From an archaeon (GTDB lineage: Archaea; Thermoproteota; Nitrososphaeria; Nitrososphaerales; JACAEJ01): a DNA stretch of 6,416 nucleotides. The translations under genes and the position numbers were made by a program. Below are positions 5,473-6,416 of this stretch, in pieces. The notes under the pieces were generated by a model that saw only the letters and a program-made list of their open reading frames with translations, was not told the origin of the DNA and searched no databases. How positions within the stretch are numbered: position 1 is the first letter of the stretch; the number at the start of each line of letters is the position of its first letter. The stretch covers positions 1-6,416 of the forward strand of contig JACGUK010000058.1 of assembly GCA_024256265.1 (NCBI GenBank). Direction: 5' to 3'.

Positions 5473-5847
5473 TCAATAAATTTTAGGTTGCTCATGAGTT
5501 TGTAGGAATGCGGCTCTTGATGTGATCTTCATGTATTCTAAAGAAAGAGATCGGCATAAAACTTCTCCTTTATTTGTTAGCTTGTAAAGCTTCTTTCTGC
5601 CTTGATCTATCCCTTCTATCAACCCCATATCCTCAAGATTGTCCAACATAGGGTATAAAGTGCCAGGGCTGAGTAAAACTTCAAAGGTTCTATAAACGTA
5701 ACCGATAAGATCATAGCCACTCATCTCTCTTTCTTTTAAGATTGTCAAGATTAAAAGATCCAGCAAGCCTTTCACGTACTTTCCCCTGGCCTTCTTTATT
5801 ACTCTCCATTCACTGTATGATGGATCCATAATATTTGCTATATACAT
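5473..5847 (-). CDS. PadR-family transcriptional regulator
   Basis: A 124-residue protein with the PadR winged-helix signature: KGLLDLLILTILKEREMSGYDL (26-47) as helices 1-2, LSPGTLYPMLDNLEDMGLIEG (59-79) as recognition helix and turn, and GRKKLYKLTNKGEVL (83-97) as the wing. It has only a short C-terminal helix (98-115), like short PadR proteins that dimerise through one helix. PadR proteins are usually dimeric repressors released by small hydrophobic or phenolic ligands, often controlling membrane or efflux genes. Start: ATG 5847 lies at leaderless distance from an AT-rich box near 5872-5879; ATG 5829 (MDPSYSEW) is an alternative if the TATA at 5861-5870 is used. It converges with the membrane protein gene (9-base gap), a likely but unproven target. 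Its upstream region has an inverted repeat at 5891-5904, suggesting autoregulation. Confidence 0.9.
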   Translation of the reverse strand: MYIANIMDPSYSEWRVIKKARGKYVKGLLDLLILTILKEREMSGYDLIGYVYRTFEVLLSPGTLYPMLDNLEDMGLIEGIDQGRKKLYKLTNKGEVLCRSLSLEYMKITSRAAFLQTHEQPKIY

Positions 5848-5860
5848 ATATCTATATTTA

Positions 5861-5904
5861 ATATATAAGCATTATTAAGTTTTTCGATCGATATACGAGT
5901 ATAT
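5861..5904 (-). promoter_or_regulatory. PadR gene promoter region with candidate operator
   Basis: On the minus strand two TATA-like boxes occur: CTTAATAA (5872-5879, preceded by the BRE-like CGAAAAA) and GCTTATATAT (5861-5870). They would place transcription start near 5849 or 5839 respectively. Just upstream of both, 5891-5904 is a perfect 6-base inverted repeat with a 2-base centre (ATATAC-GA-GTATAT), and 5884-5891 is the palindrome TCGATCGA. Short palindromes of this sort suit dimeric winged-helix repressors. Which elements are used is inference. Confidence 0.4.
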
Positions 5905-6007
5905 ACCCTTCTATATTTATTATTTAAAAAGAATCTGGCATGGAATCTATTTCGATCAAAGGATTGAATAAAGTATTTGTTGATTGTTAAAAATTATTAA
6001 TACAATC

Positions 6008-6271
6008 ATGCCTCTTATCGAAAAGAAAAGGCATAAAATATCATGTTCGATCTTCGATTCTGAAGAACGATTAGTAACTCAAATGTTTAAGAAGATCGAT
6101 GAAGCACAGAGCTTTGATAGGAAAGCAGAGGACGCTAAAATATTGCTACAAAAGATGGAAAACCTTCTTTCTTGCCCATATTATGAAAGGAAGAACATAG
6201 ACTGCAAATACTGTAAAAAATTATCTATTTTGCGCAAGAAGGCGGCTGAGCTTTTAATTATTCAGGCATAA
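6008..6271 (+). CDS. Small Cys-containing protein, possible zinc-knuckle, unknown function
   Basis: An 87-residue, basic, largely helical protein (helices about 17-33, 36-54, 71-85). Four cysteines occur: C13 (KISCSIF), C56 (LLSCPYYERK), C66 and C69 (IDCKYCKKL). The C-x9-C-x2-C arrangement in the C-terminal third suggests a small zinc or iron-sulfur site, possibly with C13 or H9 as fourth ligand; this is inference. The C-terminus (LSILRKKAAELLIIQA) is a helix. No transmembrane segment or signal peptide is seen. ATG 6008 was preferred; an in-frame TTG at 5984 would add eight residues (LKIINTI-type) without a ribosome binding site. The 160 bases upstream (5848-6007) are very AT-rich; a TATA-like TTATTTAAAA near 5919-5928 would give a leader of about 55 bases. 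The 3' end overlaps by 14 bases a minus-strand reading frame. I do not recognise the family. Confidence 0.65.
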   Translation: MPLIEKKRHKISCSIFDSEERLVTQMFKKIDEAQSFDRKAEDAKILLQKMENLLSCPYYERKNIDCKYCKKLSILRKKAAELLIIQA

Positions 6272-6416
6272 CTCTACGTGATACTTTAGACACAGGATGG
6301 CTCTTGACACATAATTCGAACTTGTCTCTCCAACCAAAAGGCGTTTTTAAAACATTATAATTCTTAGAATGAAGATGGAGCTTTATTTCTTCTATTATTC
6401 TCTTTGCCATGTGTGG
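6258..6416 (-). CDS. Short reading frame reaching right window edge, hypothetical
   Basis: The minus strand is open from the window edge to a TAA at 6258-6260. It has an ATG at 6408-6410 (50 residues from there) and two further sense codons (Pro-His) before the edge, so it may start at this ATG or be the C-terminus of a longer protein. The sequence looks protein-like: a helix (AKRIIEEIKLHLHSK), then NYNVLKTPFGWRDKFELC and a basic tail (VSKVSRRVMPE). Arginine codons include AGA (three) and CGT. Its 3' end overlaps the convergent small Cys protein gene by 14 bases, a common layout in compact archaeal genomes. No family is recognised. Its length and edge position make this tentative, but no other gene explains bases 6272-6416. 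Confidence 0.5.
   Translation of the reverse strand, partial: PHMAKRIIEEIKLHLHSKNYNVLKTPFGWRDKFELCVKSHPVSKVSRRVMPE

Noticed and set aside
5943..5989. Tiny 16-codon ORF starting ATGGAATC near 5940
   Set aside because: Too short, with no start signals and no protein-like features.
5848..6007. Possible small RNA or tRNA in the AT-rich gap before the Cys-protein gene
   Set aside because: No cloverleaf, no GTTCRA-type T-loop and no stable GC-paired stems were found; the stretch is AT-rich with only short palindromes near the PadR promoter.

Overview
The window looks archaeal. It carries a DUF99 (UPF0215) gene, a family found in archaea. Several gene starts sit about 25-40 bases below TATA/BRE-like boxes with no clear ribosome binding site, as in leaderless archaeal transcripts. 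Arginine is encoded mainly by AGA/AGG and the DNA is AT-rich. A Thermoproteota-type lineage is plausible, but the sequence does not fix the phylum.

Left part (1-2970, + strand): the window opens inside an ATPase gene. The Walker A motif begins at base 1, so the protein is cut at its N-terminus. It ends in a region resembling a degenerate restriction-endonuclease fold. After a 135-base gap come a LysE/RhtB-type membrane exporter with its own promoter and, 34 bases later, two one-base-overlapping genes for methionine-rich proteins. The second ends in a winged-helix-like domain. A methionine-rich repeat runs across the boundary of these two genes, and one extra base there would give one continuous protein with a regular 24-residue repeat. 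This is the most unusual part of the window.

Middle part (3046-4957): a 5-formyltetrahydrofolate cyclo-ligase-like gene and a HAD phosphatase gene lie 20 bases apart on the + strand. They face a minus-strand DUF99 gene. The HAD and DUF99 stop codons share one TTAA.

Right part (4958-6416): back-to-back promoters separate DUF99 from a small four-helix membrane protein that has a Met/Gly/His loop. This converges, with a 9-base gap, on a minus-strand PadR-type repressor gene whose upstream region holds a near-perfect inverted repeat, a candidate operator. Next is a small Cys-containing protein gene on the + strand. It overlaps tail to tail a short minus-strand reading frame that runs off the right edge.

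Possible joint function: the folate ligase and HAD look like housekeeping metabolism. The LysE exporter with the Met-rich/winged-helix proteins, and the Met-loop membrane protein with PadR, look like two small sensing or envelope-stress modules. Their ligands cannot be read from sequence. No tRNA, rRNA, CRISPR array or transposase was seen.
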